From Ilyomonas sp965247435 (lineage in GTDB: Bacteria; Bacteroidota; Bacteroidia; Chitinophagales; Chitinophagaceae): 64,000 bases of DNA. Below the pieces are notes generated by a model. It ran no database searches and had not been told where the DNA came from. It worked only from the letters and a program-made list of their open reading frames with translations. A program made the translations under genes and the position numbers. Positions 1 to 8,603 of this stretch are shown one piece after another. Position 1 is the stretch's first letter. Each line of letters opens with the position of its first letter. The stretch lies in assembly GCA_965247435.1 (NCBI GenBank), contig OZ252019.1:5518001-5582000 (forward strand), in the 5' to 3' direction.

Positions 1-171
1 CTTAAAGAATTAACAGACACAGTTGTTCATTTAGATACAGCCGACAGTTCAACATTAAAACAATTTTTTAAATGGGTATCTGAAACCATTGAACAAGGAA
101 ATAAAAGTATGGGAACAGTTGAGAATGTTGCCTTACCAGCTCCACCATCAGAAGTACATTTAGTAATATGA
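1..171 (+). CDS. TerY-like VWA protein, C-terminal fragment (cut by window start)
   Basis: The first 56 codons are open and end in TGA at 169-171. The fragment reads LKELTDTVVHLDTADSST and continues with an FFKWVSETI segment. The same ending (FFKWVTDSI) occurs in the complete TerY-like protein at 427-1479, so this is the end of a paralogous von Willebrand factor A domain protein. It lacks the cysteine-rich tail of that paralogue and ends in PAPPSEVHLVI. The stop codon overlaps the ATG of the next gene (ATGA), which indicates translational coupling within one operon. The metal-binding MIDAS motif would lie upstream of the window and cannot be checked. Confidence 0.8.
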   Translation, partial: LKELTDTVVHLDTADSSTLKQFFKWVSETIEQGNKSMGTVENVALPAPPSEVHLVI

Positions 172-422
172 GAATGATATTATCATACATAGCAAGTATA
201 TTTATTGTAGGGCTTTTTCTTTACTCTAAATTATTACCGTATAAAGAAAAATTAAACAGTAATTATAAAGGTGTGTTCAATTTTTTCAATGGCGTATTTG
301 CACCAATCCTAAATTTTTTAAAAAAGTATATCAAACCTTTTCAAGTTGGGCAAGGATTAGCTGTTGATATGACACAACTGGTTTTACTTATTTTATTGCT
401 ACTAATCACCAAAACATTATAA
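168..422 (+). CDS. small YggT-like membrane protein
   Basis: This 84-residue protein has a hydrophobic segment at about residues 3-20 and another at about 67-82. Between them it reads FAPILNFLKKYIKPFQVGQG and then AVDMTQLVLLILLLLI. The pattern of a Pro-rich loop followed by a conserved Asp at the start of a helix resembles one repeat of the YggT family (inner membrane proteins of poorly known function). It starts on an ATGA overlap with the preceding VWA gene and is followed 4 bases later by the next TerY-like gene, so it belongs to the Ter operon. A membrane anchor for the cytoplasmic VWA/phosphatase/kinase module is a plausible inference. The family assignment is moderate because the protein is short. 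Confidence 0.65.
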   Translation: MRMILSYIASIFIVGLFLYSKLLPYKEKLNSNYKGVFNFFNGVFAPILNFLKKYIKPFQVGQGLAVDMTQLVLLILLLLITKTL

Positions 423-426
423 CGCA

Positions 427-1479
427 ATGAGAAGGTTGCCAATATATTTTGTAATAGACATTTCCGAATCAATGGTTGGTGAACCTATTCAACAAGTTGA
501 AGAAGGTTTAGCAACTATCATTCAAGCATTGAAAACAGACCCTAATGCAATAGAAACCGTTTGGGTTTCTATAATTGTTTTTGCCGGGCAACCTAAAACG
601 TTAGTGCCATTACAAGAAATTATAAGTTTCTATCCGCCAAAGTTCCCCATTGGGTGCGGCACTTCGTTAAGCAAAGGGTTAGGACATTTAATGTTTGAAT
701 TAAGAAAAAACACAATAAAAACAACAGCAGAACAAAAAGGCGATTGGAAACCAATTGTATTTTTATTTACTGATGGCGTACCAACAGATGATTGTAAAAA
801 CGCAATTGCAGAATGGAAAGAAAACTGGCAAAGAACAGCAAATATTGTTGCAATTTCCTTTGGTAGCGAAACAGATACACACCTGCTAAGTAAGCTTACA
901 GAAAATGTATTACACTTCAATAATACTGATACCAATTCTTACAAACAATTCTTTAAATGGGTTACAGATTCTATTAAAACAAGTAGTATAAGTGTTGAAA
1001 ATAATTCAACAGGATTTGAGTTAGCGAAATTGGACGGAGACACTATTAGCAAAATTGATTTATCAAAACCCAAACCGAACATACAAATAGTTGATAATAA
1101 TTTTGTAGTGTTGGCAGCAAAATGCCAAAATACAAAAAGACCCTATTTAATAAAATACAAAAAGAAAATTTCATCAAATAATATTGGTGGGCTTGATTTA
1201 GATACTTTGTCTTATAGATTAGTAGGAGCATTTCAAGTAGACAATTCCTATTTTGAATTATCCGATAGTTCAGTGACAAATTTCAAAGTAAATACAGAAG
1301 AATTAATTGGTGCTCCTACCTGCCCTTGCTGTGGTAATCAGTTTGCTTTTGCAGTATGCAGTTGCGGCAAATTGCATTGCATAGGCGACGAAGACACAAG
1401 CACCTGCCCTTGGTGTGGTAATGAAGGAACGTATGGAATGGGCGAAGGTGGATTTGATGTAAACAGAACACAAGGATAA
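427..1479 (+). CDS. TerY-like VWA domain protein with C-terminal zinc-ribbon (TerY-C)
   Basis: This is a 350-residue cytoplasmic protein. Residues 5-180 form a von Willebrand A domain with an intact MIDAS: DISES at 11-15, the Thr of CGTSLSKG near 80, and the Asp of LFTDGVPTDD near 117. These residues normally bind a divalent metal used in protein-protein contacts. The C-terminus is cysteine-rich (CPCCGNQFAFAVCSCGK, then CPWCGNEG), matching the metal-binding tail typical of TerY proteins. It is followed 9 bases later by a PP2C phosphatase and then by a kinase. That is the 'TerY-P triad' described in comparative genomics of tellurite-resistance-type stress systems. The real substrate is unknown; tellurite itself need not be the ligand. 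Confidence 0.88.
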   Translation: MRRLPIYFVIDISESMVGEPIQQVEEGLATIIQALKTDPNAIETVWVSIIVFAGQPKTLVPLQEIISFYPPKFPIGCGTSLSKGLGHLMFELRKNTIKTTAEQKGDWKPIVFLFTDGVPTDDCKNAIAEWKENWQRTANIVAISFGSETDTHLLSKLTENVLHFNNTDTNSYKQFFKWVTDSIKTSSISVENNSTGFELAKLDGDTISKIDLSKPKPNIQIVDNNFVVLAAKCQNTKRPYLIKYKKKISSNNIGGLDLDTLSYRLVGAFQVDNSYFELSDSSVTNFKVNTEELIGAPTCPCCGNQFAFAVCSCGKLHCIGDEDTSTCPWCGNEGTYGMGEGGFDVNRTQG

Positions 1480-1488
1480 ATTTTAATA

Positions 1489-2943
1489 ATGACAGAAGCG
1501 AAACTATACATACAAACCTTATTCAATGCAAAAGGCATTAATATTTCAGTAAACAGGGCAAGCCTTTTTGAAGATTTTATCAGTAATGAAGAATGTATAG
1601 AAGCTGTTAAAAGTATTTTAGAAAATCAAAATAAGCTAATGGATAATTGGAAATTAAAAAATAGGGTTGCAGATATATTGGCACAACAAATTATAATTCC
1701 AAACGCTACAATTGGTAAATCCTATCAAGGTAAATTGGATTTTCAAAAATTAAACTTAACAGATTTAATTTTTGAAAAGTTTGAAGGGCTAACTGAAATA
1801 GGTTTAGACTTTAATAAACTAACAGATACTATTGAAGGTATACCAACCCAAAGCGGAGATATTAAGTTTAAATTATTTTTCAATATAGAAGGAGAATCAG
1901 AAAGCACACCACAAAATGAAAAACTAATATCATTGGTTGTTAACCCAGACCCAAAAACTTTATGGAAGGATATAGCCAGTGATATAACTGATATTTTTTG
2001 GAAAGAGGATAATGTTTCTGTTACAGAAGAATTAGGTGAAAAAAATATTGTTATTTCCTCAAAAAGAGGTCGTTCACATAAAAATGTTGGTTCATTCCGT
2101 GATGATGATTTTTCATTTAAACATTTTGGAAAAACAGGCTGGTCAGTTGTTGTTGTTTCAGATGGTGCAGGAAGTTATTCTTTATCAAGAAAGGGTTCGC
2201 AAATTGCCTGTAATGCCGTTATAGAATATTTTGAGCTAAACGCTGATATTGAGAAAGCTAAAGAATTTGAAACCAAGTTATCAGAGTATAATAATTCAAA
2301 AGACGATACTCTTTTTAAGGAAATTGAGATACTTGCAAAGCAAAATTTGTACAAAGCCACCGTTTTTGTTCACAATAAAATTAAAGAACATTCAGAAGAA
2401 ACATTTAAAACCAATCCTGAATTATTTAATAACCCAAAAGCAAAAAGTTGTTTAGATTATTATCACACAACATTAATTTTTTCATTATTTAAAAAATATG
2501 ATTTCGGTTTTATCATATTAACCTTTGGAGTTGGCGACTGCCCTATCGCTGTAATGAATAAAGAGCAAACCGAAACTACCTTGTTGAACTGGCTTGATGT
2601 TGGAGAACACGGCGGCGGCACAAGATTTATTACTGAACCCGACATTTTTATAAGTACAGCAAGACCAATAGTTACCAGATTTAATATTAAAGTTGTTCCA
2701 GACTTTTCATATCTATTTTTAATGACCGATGGCATCTACGATGCAAAATTTGTTGTAGAAGCTAATTTAGAAAAAAATGAAAAATGGAGTGAGTTTGTAA
2801 AAGATTTACAAGGCAAAAACGAGGAAAACATAAAAGTAGATTTCAACCCTAACAATACTGAAATTGCGAATCAACTTTCAACTTGGATGGACTTTTGGAG
2901 TACAGGAAACCACGATGACAGAACATTAGCAATTGTATTTTAA
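1489..2943 (+). CDS. PP2C-family protein phosphatase of the TerY-P triad
   Basis: This is a 484-residue protein. Residues 195-484 carry PP2C metal-binding motifs: FRDDDF near 203, VVSDGAGSYS at 223-230 (D225/G226), FGVGDCP, MTDGIYD and HDDRT near the C-terminus. They predict a Mn/Mg-dependent Ser/Thr phosphatase that would oppose the kinase encoded next. Residues 1-190 are an extension not found in simple PP2C enzymes. Its stretch GLDFNKLTDTIEGIPTQSGD resembles the putative Ig-like (He_PIG) motif, here in a cytoplasmic setting because no signal peptide is visible. Spacing is 9 bases on each side, so one transcript with TerY and the kinase is likely. The AT-rich composition matches the rest of this island. 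Confidence 0.88.
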   Translation: MTEAKLYIQTLFNAKGINISVNRASLFEDFISNEECIEAVKSILENQNKLMDNWKLKNRVADILAQQIIIPNATIGKSYQGKLDFQKLNLTDLIFEKFEGLTEIGLDFNKLTDTIEGIPTQSGDIKFKLFFNIEGESESTPQNEKLISLVVNPDPKTLWKDIASDITDIFWKEDNVSVTEELGEKNIVISSKRGRSHKNVGSFRDDDFSFKHFGKTGWSVVVVSDGAGSYSLSRKGSQIACNAVIEYFELNADIEKAKEFETKLSEYNNSKDDTLFKEIEILAKQNLYKATVFVHNKIKEHSEETFKTNPELFNNPKAKSCLDYYHTTLIFSLFKKYDFGFIILTFGVGDCPIAVMNKEQTETTLLNWLDVGEHGGGTRFITEPDIFISTARPIVTRFNIKVVPDFSYLFLMTDGIYDAKFVVEANLEKNEKWSEFVKDLQGKNEENIKVDFNPNNTEIANQLSTWMDFWSTGNHDDRTLAIVF

Positions 2944-2952
2944 AAGATCGCA

Positions 2953-4473
2953 ATGACTACAAAAACAGTAACATCAATAATAACTGCAGGAAAAACATAT
3001 CAATTCGTTGATAATGGCGAACCAATGAGAGGCGGTATGAAAGATGTATACTTTAGCCCTGATAAATCTTATGTTGTTGCATTTTATAGAGATGTTCAAG
3101 ACTTCAATTCTAAAGAAAGACTAAAAAGAATTGTTACAACTTACTTTGAAAGTTTTTTTAATAAAGAAGGCGGAGCATACTATAAGGAACTTTATAGTTG
3201 GCCTACGGATGTGATTGAATTAGATAAAAGAATTGGTATCATAGTTCCTTGCTACAATCGCAATTTCTTTTTTAAACAAGGATATGCAAACAATGATTTA
3301 TTAAAGGGCAAAGAGAAACAAGGCAAATGGTTTGCAAGTGCAAAATTCAGGGCAACACAATCAAAATCAAAATTAGACGATACGGAATTAGGCAACTGGT
3401 TAAGTTATTTTCAAGTTTGTGTAAATATTGCAAGAGGAGTAAAAAGATTACACGCCGCTGGTTTAGCACATTCCGACTTATCCTATACTAATGTTCTTAT
3501 TGACCCAGTTAGTAAAACGGCTGCAATTATAGATATTGATGGTTTAGTTGTTCCCAATTTATTTCCACCTGATGTAATTGGTACAGCAGATTTTATTGCA
3601 CCCGAAGTTTTATCAACCAAGCACCTGAAGAAAACAGACCCAAACAGGAAGCTACCAAACAGGTTAACAGATTTACACGCCTTAGCAGTTCTAATTTATA
3701 TGTATTTGCTTTACAGGCATCCGTTAAGAGGTGGAAACTACTTTGGACAAATGGAAACTGAAAAAGAAGAAGATTTATTGATGGGTTCTAAAGCATTATT
3801 TGTTGAACATCCAACGGACAAAAGCAATCAAAATTTTAAAAGAGAATATAGTGACAATCTTGCTAAGTTTCACCCGTGGACAGACTTAAAAAAAACAGGG
3901 TATGCTATAACTGGACCTTATTTAAAAGAACTGTTCGACCAAGCATTTGTAAAAGGCTTACACAATCCAAATGAGAGACCTCCAGCAGTAATGTGGGAGG
4001 AAGCACTAATTAAAACAAATGACCTCAAACTGCAATGCAGTAATCCAAGATGTGAACAGAAATGGTTTATCTACAACAACACAAAAGATACAATATGTCC
4101 ATTTTGCAACACAAAATATAATAACTCCATTCCTATTTTTGATTTTTTCTATCAATTCAAACCAAATGTTTGGAAGTCAGAGAATCAAAGGTTAGTAATT
4201 TACAATAATTCAACCCTTCATCAATGGCACTCAAACAGAAATATAATTAGGAATGAAAAATTAACCGATGTACAAAAAACAAGAATTGGGTATTTTTCAT
4301 TTTACAATAACAAATGGGTATTCGTAAATGAAAAGCTTTCATCTTTAAAAGATGTTACAGATGATAAAGATATTTCCGTTGGCTCGATGGTAGAAATAAC
4401 AGACGGGAAAAAGCTCTTACTTTCAAAAGAAGAAGGAGGACGGGTAGTAATAATTTCAATAGCTAATAGATAA
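2953..4473 (+). CDS. protein kinase-like protein of the TerY-P triad, with C-terminal zinc finger
   Basis: This is a 506-residue protein. A kinase fold is indicated by a glycine-rich start (MRGGMKDVYF, 25-34), the catalytic loop HSDLSYTN (173-180, Asp175, Asn180) and the metal-binding IDIDG (193-197), followed by GTADFIAPEVL as the activation-segment end. The usual beta-3 lysine (VAIK) is not obvious; the aligned stretch reads VVAFYRD, which may be typical of this subgroup. At about residues 358-390 a zinc-ribbon pattern CSNPRCEQKW...CPFCNTKY follows the kinase domain. With TerY and PP2C it completes a phosphorylation switch. The operon continues into TerC 22 bases later. Confidence 0.87.
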   Translation: MTTKTVTSIITAGKTYQFVDNGEPMRGGMKDVYFSPDKSYVVAFYRDVQDFNSKERLKRIVTTYFESFFNKEGGAYYKELYSWPTDVIELDKRIGIIVPCYNRNFFFKQGYANNDLLKGKEKQGKWFASAKFRATQSKSKLDDTELGNWLSYFQVCVNIARGVKRLHAAGLAHSDLSYTNVLIDPVSKTAAIIDIDGLVVPNLFPPDVIGTADFIAPEVLSTKHLKKTDPNRKLPNRLTDLHALAVLIYMYLLYRHPLRGGNYFGQMETEKEEDLLMGSKALFVEHPTDKSNQNFKREYSDNLAKFHPWTDLKKTGYAITGPYLKELFDQAFVKGLHNPNERPPAVMWEEALIKTNDLKLQCSNPRCEQKWFIYNNTKDTICPFCNTKYNNSIPIFDFFYQFKPNVWKSENQRLVIYNNSTLHQWHSNRNIIRNEKLTDVQKTRIGYFSFYNNKWVFVNEKLSSLKDVTDDKDISVGSMVEITDGKKLLLSKEEGGRVVIISIANR

Positions 4474-4495
4474 ACATCCTCAACCAACATAAAAT

Positions 4496-5434
4496 ATGCA
4501 AGAATTATTTCAGCAAATATTTGATAATCCAGGAGCATCATTAGCTGTTGTTGGAAATTTAATTATTATTGAAAGTTTACTTTCAGTTGACAATGCAGCA
4601 GTATTGGCAACAATGGTACTAGACTTACCTCAAAGCCAAAGAAGCAAAGCTTTAAAATATGGTATTTGGGGTGCTTACATTTTTCGAGGTATGGCAATGG
4701 TGTTCGCTGCTTTTTTATTAGGTTTTTGGTGGCTAAAGCCATTGGGTGGAATGTATCTTTTGTGGCTAGTTGTAGACCAATTTAAAGATAAATTCGGATA
4801 TGGGGAAAAGGGTTCAATTATTTTTAAAATACTTTCATTAAGTGGTATCATTCTATTGATAAAAGATGATGGTACTATTAATGAAATTGCTTTGTGGATT
4901 TTAAGAAGTTTAGCGGGTTTGTTTATCGCGTATTTAATCTATTCATTAGCTAAGCTTAAAGAAGACAAAGAAGATGACGGCGAAATAAATAAATCCAATA
5001 ATATTATTTACCAATATTTTCATAACAAAATTGGAGTGTTTTGGTCAACTGTTATTTTAGTGGAGATAATGGACATGGCATTTTCCATTGACAATGTTTT
5101 TGCCGCAGTAGCATTTTCAAAGAATATTATCCTTGTTTGTATTGGCGTATTTATTGGGATTTTGGCCATGAGGTTTATTGCCCAATGGTTTGTTAATCTA
5201 ATGGAAAAATATAATTTTCTTGAGACAGCAGCTTTTGTTGTTATTGCAATTTTGGGGATTAAATTACTCCTTTCTATCTACGAGCACTTTTATCCAGAGA
5301 CAAGTTTAAGTAAATTTTTATCGAGCCATACAGCAGACATATCAATTTCTATTTTGACCGTTGCAATCTTTTTTATTCCAATTATTACAAGTACACTTTT
5401 CGATTTCCCCAAAAAAAGTATTCGCGAAATATAA
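4496..5434 (+). CDS. TerC family integral membrane protein
   Basis: This is a 312-residue polytopic membrane protein with about seven to eight hydrophobic segments. Two diagnostic acidic motifs of the TerC family are present inside the membrane: SLLSVDNAAVLA (near 28-40) and EIMDMAFSIDNVFAAVAF (near 190-207). The pair is an inverted repeat of the same metal-ion-handling motif. TerC proteins work in the inner membrane and are linked to metal export or membrane-protein metalation, and they physically accompany Ter stress modules. Here it is the last gene of the AT-rich Ter operon. The next gene, 26 bases on, has clearly different base composition, so this marks the right edge of the island. Confidence 0.9.
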   Translation: MQELFQQIFDNPGASLAVVGNLIIIESLLSVDNAAVLATMVLDLPQSQRSKALKYGIWGAYIFRGMAMVFAAFLLGFWWLKPLGGMYLLWLVVDQFKDKFGYGEKGSIIFKILSLSGIILLIKDDGTINEIALWILRSLAGLFIAYLIYSLAKLKEDKEDDGEINKSNNIIYQYFHNKIGVFWSTVILVEIMDMAFSIDNVFAAVAFSKNIILVCIGVFIGILAMRFIAQWFVNLMEKYNFLETAAFVVIAILGIKLLLSIYEHFYPETSLSKFLSSHTADISISILTVAIFFIPIITSTLFDFPKKSIREI

Positions 5435-5460
5435 ACAGAAAAATATAGTAGAATAATAAC

Positions 5461-6069
5461 ATGAAAAGAGGTAGCTTATTACTTACAGTCCTGTTGCTGT
5501 TACTTTACCATATTTCCCTTGCGCAAAGCGATTCTGCGCATTTAACGAAGCAACAGACCGATGACTGGTTCTATAAAAAAGAATGGCTGGGTAGCTTGCC
5601 GTTACAGCCGCACGAATCTGTTGATAAAGTAACCTTCGCGCGCCAGTATGCTATCAATAAAGTGTATTGGGACAAAGCTTTCTCCTTCCTGAAAGACCAG
5701 GACCTGCAAACGTTGCCAGCCGGCAGGTATGCAATAGCAGGGGATACGGTGTATGCAATAATAACACAAAACCTAACAAAGGATTATGATAGCACGAAGT
5801 GGGAATCGCATCGCCATTATACAGACCTCCACTGTGTTATTTCTGGCGAAGAAAAAATAGCGGTTGCACCCATCAGCAGGCTTGCTGTTACAATGCCGTA
5901 TGATAGCGCCAAAGATGTGATTAATTACTCCGGGGAAGGCGACTTTTACCTTGCAGGGCCGGGTACTTTCTTTCTCTTTTTTCCGCAAGACGGGCACCGG
6001 CCCAACGTTACGCCCGGCGGTAACAAGCTTGATAAAAAAGTAGTAATAAAAATCCGGTATGCAGAGTAG
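5461..6069 (+). CDS. secreted YhcH/YjgK/YiaL (DUF386) family protein
   Basis: This is a 202-residue protein with a clear signal peptide (hydrophobic residues 4-21, cleavage after LAQ near 22). The mature part has the YhcH/YiaL cupin-like signature: KWESHRHYTDLHCVISGEE with metal-binding His residues, then FLFFPQDGHRP and a final KKVVIKI strand. Family members are cytosolic beta-galactosidase-subunit-like or sugar-anomer/biofilm (TabA-type) proteins, and a secreted version is typical of Bacteroidota. The gene starts 26 bases after TerC but its GC content is much higher, so co-transcription does not imply a shared function. Substrate is unknown; a sugar is likely. Confidence 0.82.
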   Translation: MKRGSLLLTVLLLLLYHISLAQSDSAHLTKQQTDDWFYKKEWLGSLPLQPHESVDKVTFARQYAINKVYWDKAFSFLKDQDLQTLPAGRYAIAGDTVYAIITQNLTKDYDSTKWESHRHYTDLHCVISGEEKIAVAPISRLAVTMPYDSAKDVINYSGEGDFYLAGPGTFFLFFPQDGHRPNVTPGGNKLDKKVVIKIRYAE

Positions 6070-6319
6070 CGCAAAGCAAGTTATTCAAGAGCAATGCACA
6101 ACCGTATCAGATGATTTGGAAGGTTCGTCGCAGCAGATGTTGGTACAGATGCCGTAATAATTTATAAAAAGACGTAGCCGCTAAGCACGGAACGTAAACA
6201 GGTATAATACAAAACAGTTGCTGTTTAATGCAACAGGAACAGCTAACGCAGGCCGTGCTTTAAACAGCAACAAATCTTGTTCTGTAATTCATTAAGTTTT
6301 TTACCAGGCAACCGGCAAT

Positions 6320-6541
6320 TCAGTTAGAAGACTGTACCGGTTCTATACCGAAATGCCCGCAATATTCCCGCATCATTATTTTATCTCCGCGAAGCACGAT
6401 CTCTTCGTGGTAATATTTGGCTACTTTGGCTTGCAACAGTACGAGCTCCGATTGCAAAGCGGCTACTAAATTAACGGCATTGTGTGCCTGTGAAAAATCA
6501 GGCTGATGTAAGGGCTGAATGTTGGCTTGATTGGCTGTCAT
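6320..6541 (-). CDS. small hypothetical protein
   Basis: This is a 73-residue open frame with no recognised domain. It has a polar N-terminus (QANIQPLHQPDFSQAHN), a predicted helix (LVAALQSELVLLQAKVAKYY) and a mixed C-terminus with one Cys. The ATG is preceded by an AT-rich run, which is usual for leaderless-like Bacteroidota starts. It stands alone between a plus-strand YhcH gene and a plus-strand hydrolase. The composition is protein-like rather than random, but there is no other support. Confidence 0.45.
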   Translation of the reverse strand: MTANQANIQPLHQPDFSQAHNAVNLVAALQSELVLLQAKVAKYYHEEIVLRGDKIMMREYCGHFGIEPVQSSN

Positions 6542-6946
6542 AAAAAAATTTTTTGTTTTGGTATAATGGTATAACTGCTTATCTACGTAGATTATTTCTT
6601 TCTGGCGTGTTTTTAAATTGTATTTAAGGTTTTTAGTTTATTATAAGGTAGATACAGGCGGTTTTAGTATGGCAGAGCATCAGGCTTGTATCTCAAATTA
6701 TTGCCGGCAGGTATCTCACCAGCCGCAGCCCCTAAACAACAATTGGAATTGTATTCGGTATTATCGTTTAACGGGTTTATAATTTTTATTGTATTTTTAT
6801 TTGCAGGGCAACTGTATGCTGATATAAAGTTAGGGCTGCAATACCAATACTACAGCATTTTACAAGAAAGCTAAAACTTAGGATAGCTTCTTTACCTTGT
6901 AGTCCATTCTTTACTTTACTTTATCCCGCTTTAAAACACAACGTTC
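6542..6946. other. intergenic region, no gene seen
   Basis: About 400 AT-rich bases separate the small minus-strand ORF and the hydrolase gene. A 62-codon plus-strand frame exists at 6686-6874 but shows no recognisable protein features. Promoter-like AT-rich blocks (TTTACTTTACTTTATCC) lie just before the GTG start at 6947. Confidence 0.4.
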
Positions 6947-8350
6947 GTGAAAAAAATAATCCGCCGGTTAGTGCTGACCATTATTGCGCTTGTACTGGCA
7001 GGGGCAGTGCATTATGCCTGGATATCTTTCCCTGTCATCAGTGGCTTCAACGCCAAGCAGATGTGTTCCTGCGTGTTTGTCTCCGGCCGGGATAAGGCCA
7101 GCATGGATACCAGCGAGTTTAGCGATTTGCCGTTGAGCATTGCCACAAACGAAGTAGATCTGAAGGACTCGTCTGTTACCAGCACGGTGCTGGGCATGGC
7201 TAAGAAAAAAGCGATATACCGCAAAGGTCTTGGGTGTACGCTTATAAATGAAACAACGGAAGCGCAGCTACGCGCCCAGGTAGTTGCGATAGCCGCAGCA
7301 CCCCTGGTAAATACCGATACAATGCCCTGGCCGTACGGCGATAAGATAGCCGATACTATGCCCGCCGCCATTGACAGGAATAAACTGAAAGCTGCGGTGG
7401 ATGCAGCTTTTACCGAGCCCCGTTTGGGTAAGAAACAAAGAACGAGAGCGGTGATAGTAATTTATGATAACCAGTTAGTGGCAGAAGAATACGCGCCGGG
7501 CTTTAATAGAGATACGAAGATGTACGGCTGGTCTATGGGTAAAAGTGTTACCGGCGCTTTAATAGGTACGCTGGTGAAAGGAGGACAGCTTAGCGTTACG
7601 CAGCCTGCGCCGGTGCCGGAGTGGCGCGCTGCCAGGGATCCCAGGCATACTATTACCCTTAAAGATCTGTTGCAGCAGGCCAGCGGGCTCGATTTTCTGG
7701 AAGATTACACCAAAGCAAGCGATGTAACCAATATGCTGTACAAAACCGGTGATATGGCTGCCTTTACCGCCGCTCATGCGTTGGCGCATCCGCCCGGAAC
7801 AGTGTTCAGCTATTCCAGCGGAAACAGTAATATTCTTTCGCGTATTATCCGGCAAACGGTAGGTGAAAAACAATATGCGGCTTATCCTGCCACCGCCCTC
7901 TTTTACAGGATAGGCATGTATCATACCTTATTCGAGCCGGATGCATCGGGCACTTTTGTAGGGTCTTCCTACATCAATGCAACAGCAAGAGACTATGCGC
8001 GGTTCGGGTTGCTGTATTACAATGATGGAGTATGGAACGGGGAAAGGATTTTGCCCGAGGGATGGGTGCAGCAAACGTTTACCCCGACGGCAGCAGCCAA
8101 ACAGAAGAACTATGGATACCAGTTCTGGCTCAACGGATTTAAAGAAGGTAATAGGAGGCAGAGAATTTACCCGGCTGCACCTGCCGATATGTTTTATTGC
8201 GATGGCTATGCCGGCCAGGCCATTTATGTCATTCCCTCTCTTAAGTTAGTAGTCGTTCGTTTAGGATTAACCCTCGATAAATCCTTTGATGAGGATGCCT
8301 TTTTAAAAAGTATCATCGCAGCTACCAATAGTGAAAAGCAGGTGCCATAA
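6947..8350 (+). CDS. serine hydrolase, beta-lactamase/class C family
   Basis: This 467-residue protein starts with GTG and has an N-terminal membrane anchor or signal (RRLVLTIIALVLAGAVHYAW, about 6-25). The beta-lactamase-like domain spans about 145-460. It contains the nucleophile motif SMGK (Ser196, Lys199) in YGWSMGKSVTGALIG and a YSSGNSN tyrosine motif (289-295), as in EstB esterases and penicillin-binding-protein-like hydrolases. The C-terminal part contains FWLNGF and YCDGYAGQAIYVIP, the usual G-rich closing strand. It probably acts in the periplasm on an ester or peptide; the substrate cannot be told. It is a single-gene unit: an insertion sequence begins 55 bases downstream. Confidence 0.85.
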   Translation: MKKIIRRLVLTIIALVLAGAVHYAWISFPVISGFNAKQMCSCVFVSGRDKASMDTSEFSDLPLSIATNEVDLKDSSVTSTVLGMAKKKAIYRKGLGCTLINETTEAQLRAQVVAIAAAPLVNTDTMPWPYGDKIADTMPAAIDRNKLKAAVDAAFTEPRLGKKQRTRAVIVIYDNQLVAEEYAPGFNRDTKMYGWSMGKSVTGALIGTLVKGGQLSVTQPAPVPEWRAARDPRHTITLKDLLQQASGLDFLEDYTKASDVTNMLYKTGDMAAFTAAHALAHPPGTVFSYSSGNSNILSRIIRQTVGEKQYAAYPATALFYRIGMYHTLFEPDASGTFVGSSYINATARDYARFGLLYYNDGVWNGERILPEGWVQQTFTPTAAAKQKNYGYQFWLNGFKEGNRRQRIYPAAPADMFYCDGYAGQAIYVIPSLKLVVVRLGLTLDKSFDEDAFLKSIIAATNSEKQVP

Positions 8351-8463
8351 AATAGTTCATACCGGTGGCTGTTGCCGCTCAATTCTTACAACTCCTGTTA
8401 TAGTGGTAATGTACTGAAAAATAGTTGGTAGTTTTTCGGATAAAATTTCTTTTATTGGCGCTA

Positions 8464-8503
8464 TTAATCTGAAGAGGAAGCAAGCGCTGCTGGAGAGCAA
8501 CTT
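8464..8503. other. conserved non-coding block in IS copy A
   Basis: The segment beginning TTAATCTGAAGAGGAAGC is matched at 37 of 38 positions by the same-position segment of the other IS copy (22575-22612, reverse strand). The transposase proteins of the two copies are only about 60-65% identical by eye. The block lies between the transposase terminator and the IS end. Confidence 0.75.
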
Positions 8504-8531
8504 GCCGGGCAATAAGATTAATGCTTATACG

Positions 8532-8578
8532 AAAAAAGTAAGGGTTGCGCAGTTAAGCTGTTCAACCCTTACTTTTTT
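8532..8578 (-). terminator. transposase terminator, copy A
   Basis: A perfect 16-bp stem (8532-8547 with 8563-8578) of sequence AAAAAAGTAAGGGTTG is closed by a 15-base loop. A T run follows the stem in either direction, so it can act as a bidirectional intrinsic terminator downstream of the minus-strand transposase. Confidence 0.85.
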
Positions 8579-8603
8579 TGGTAAGCACAATGGCTCAGAA
8601 AAC

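Noticed and set aside
6686..6874. 62-codon plus-strand frame before the serine hydrolase
   Set aside because: No recognisable domain and random-like composition.
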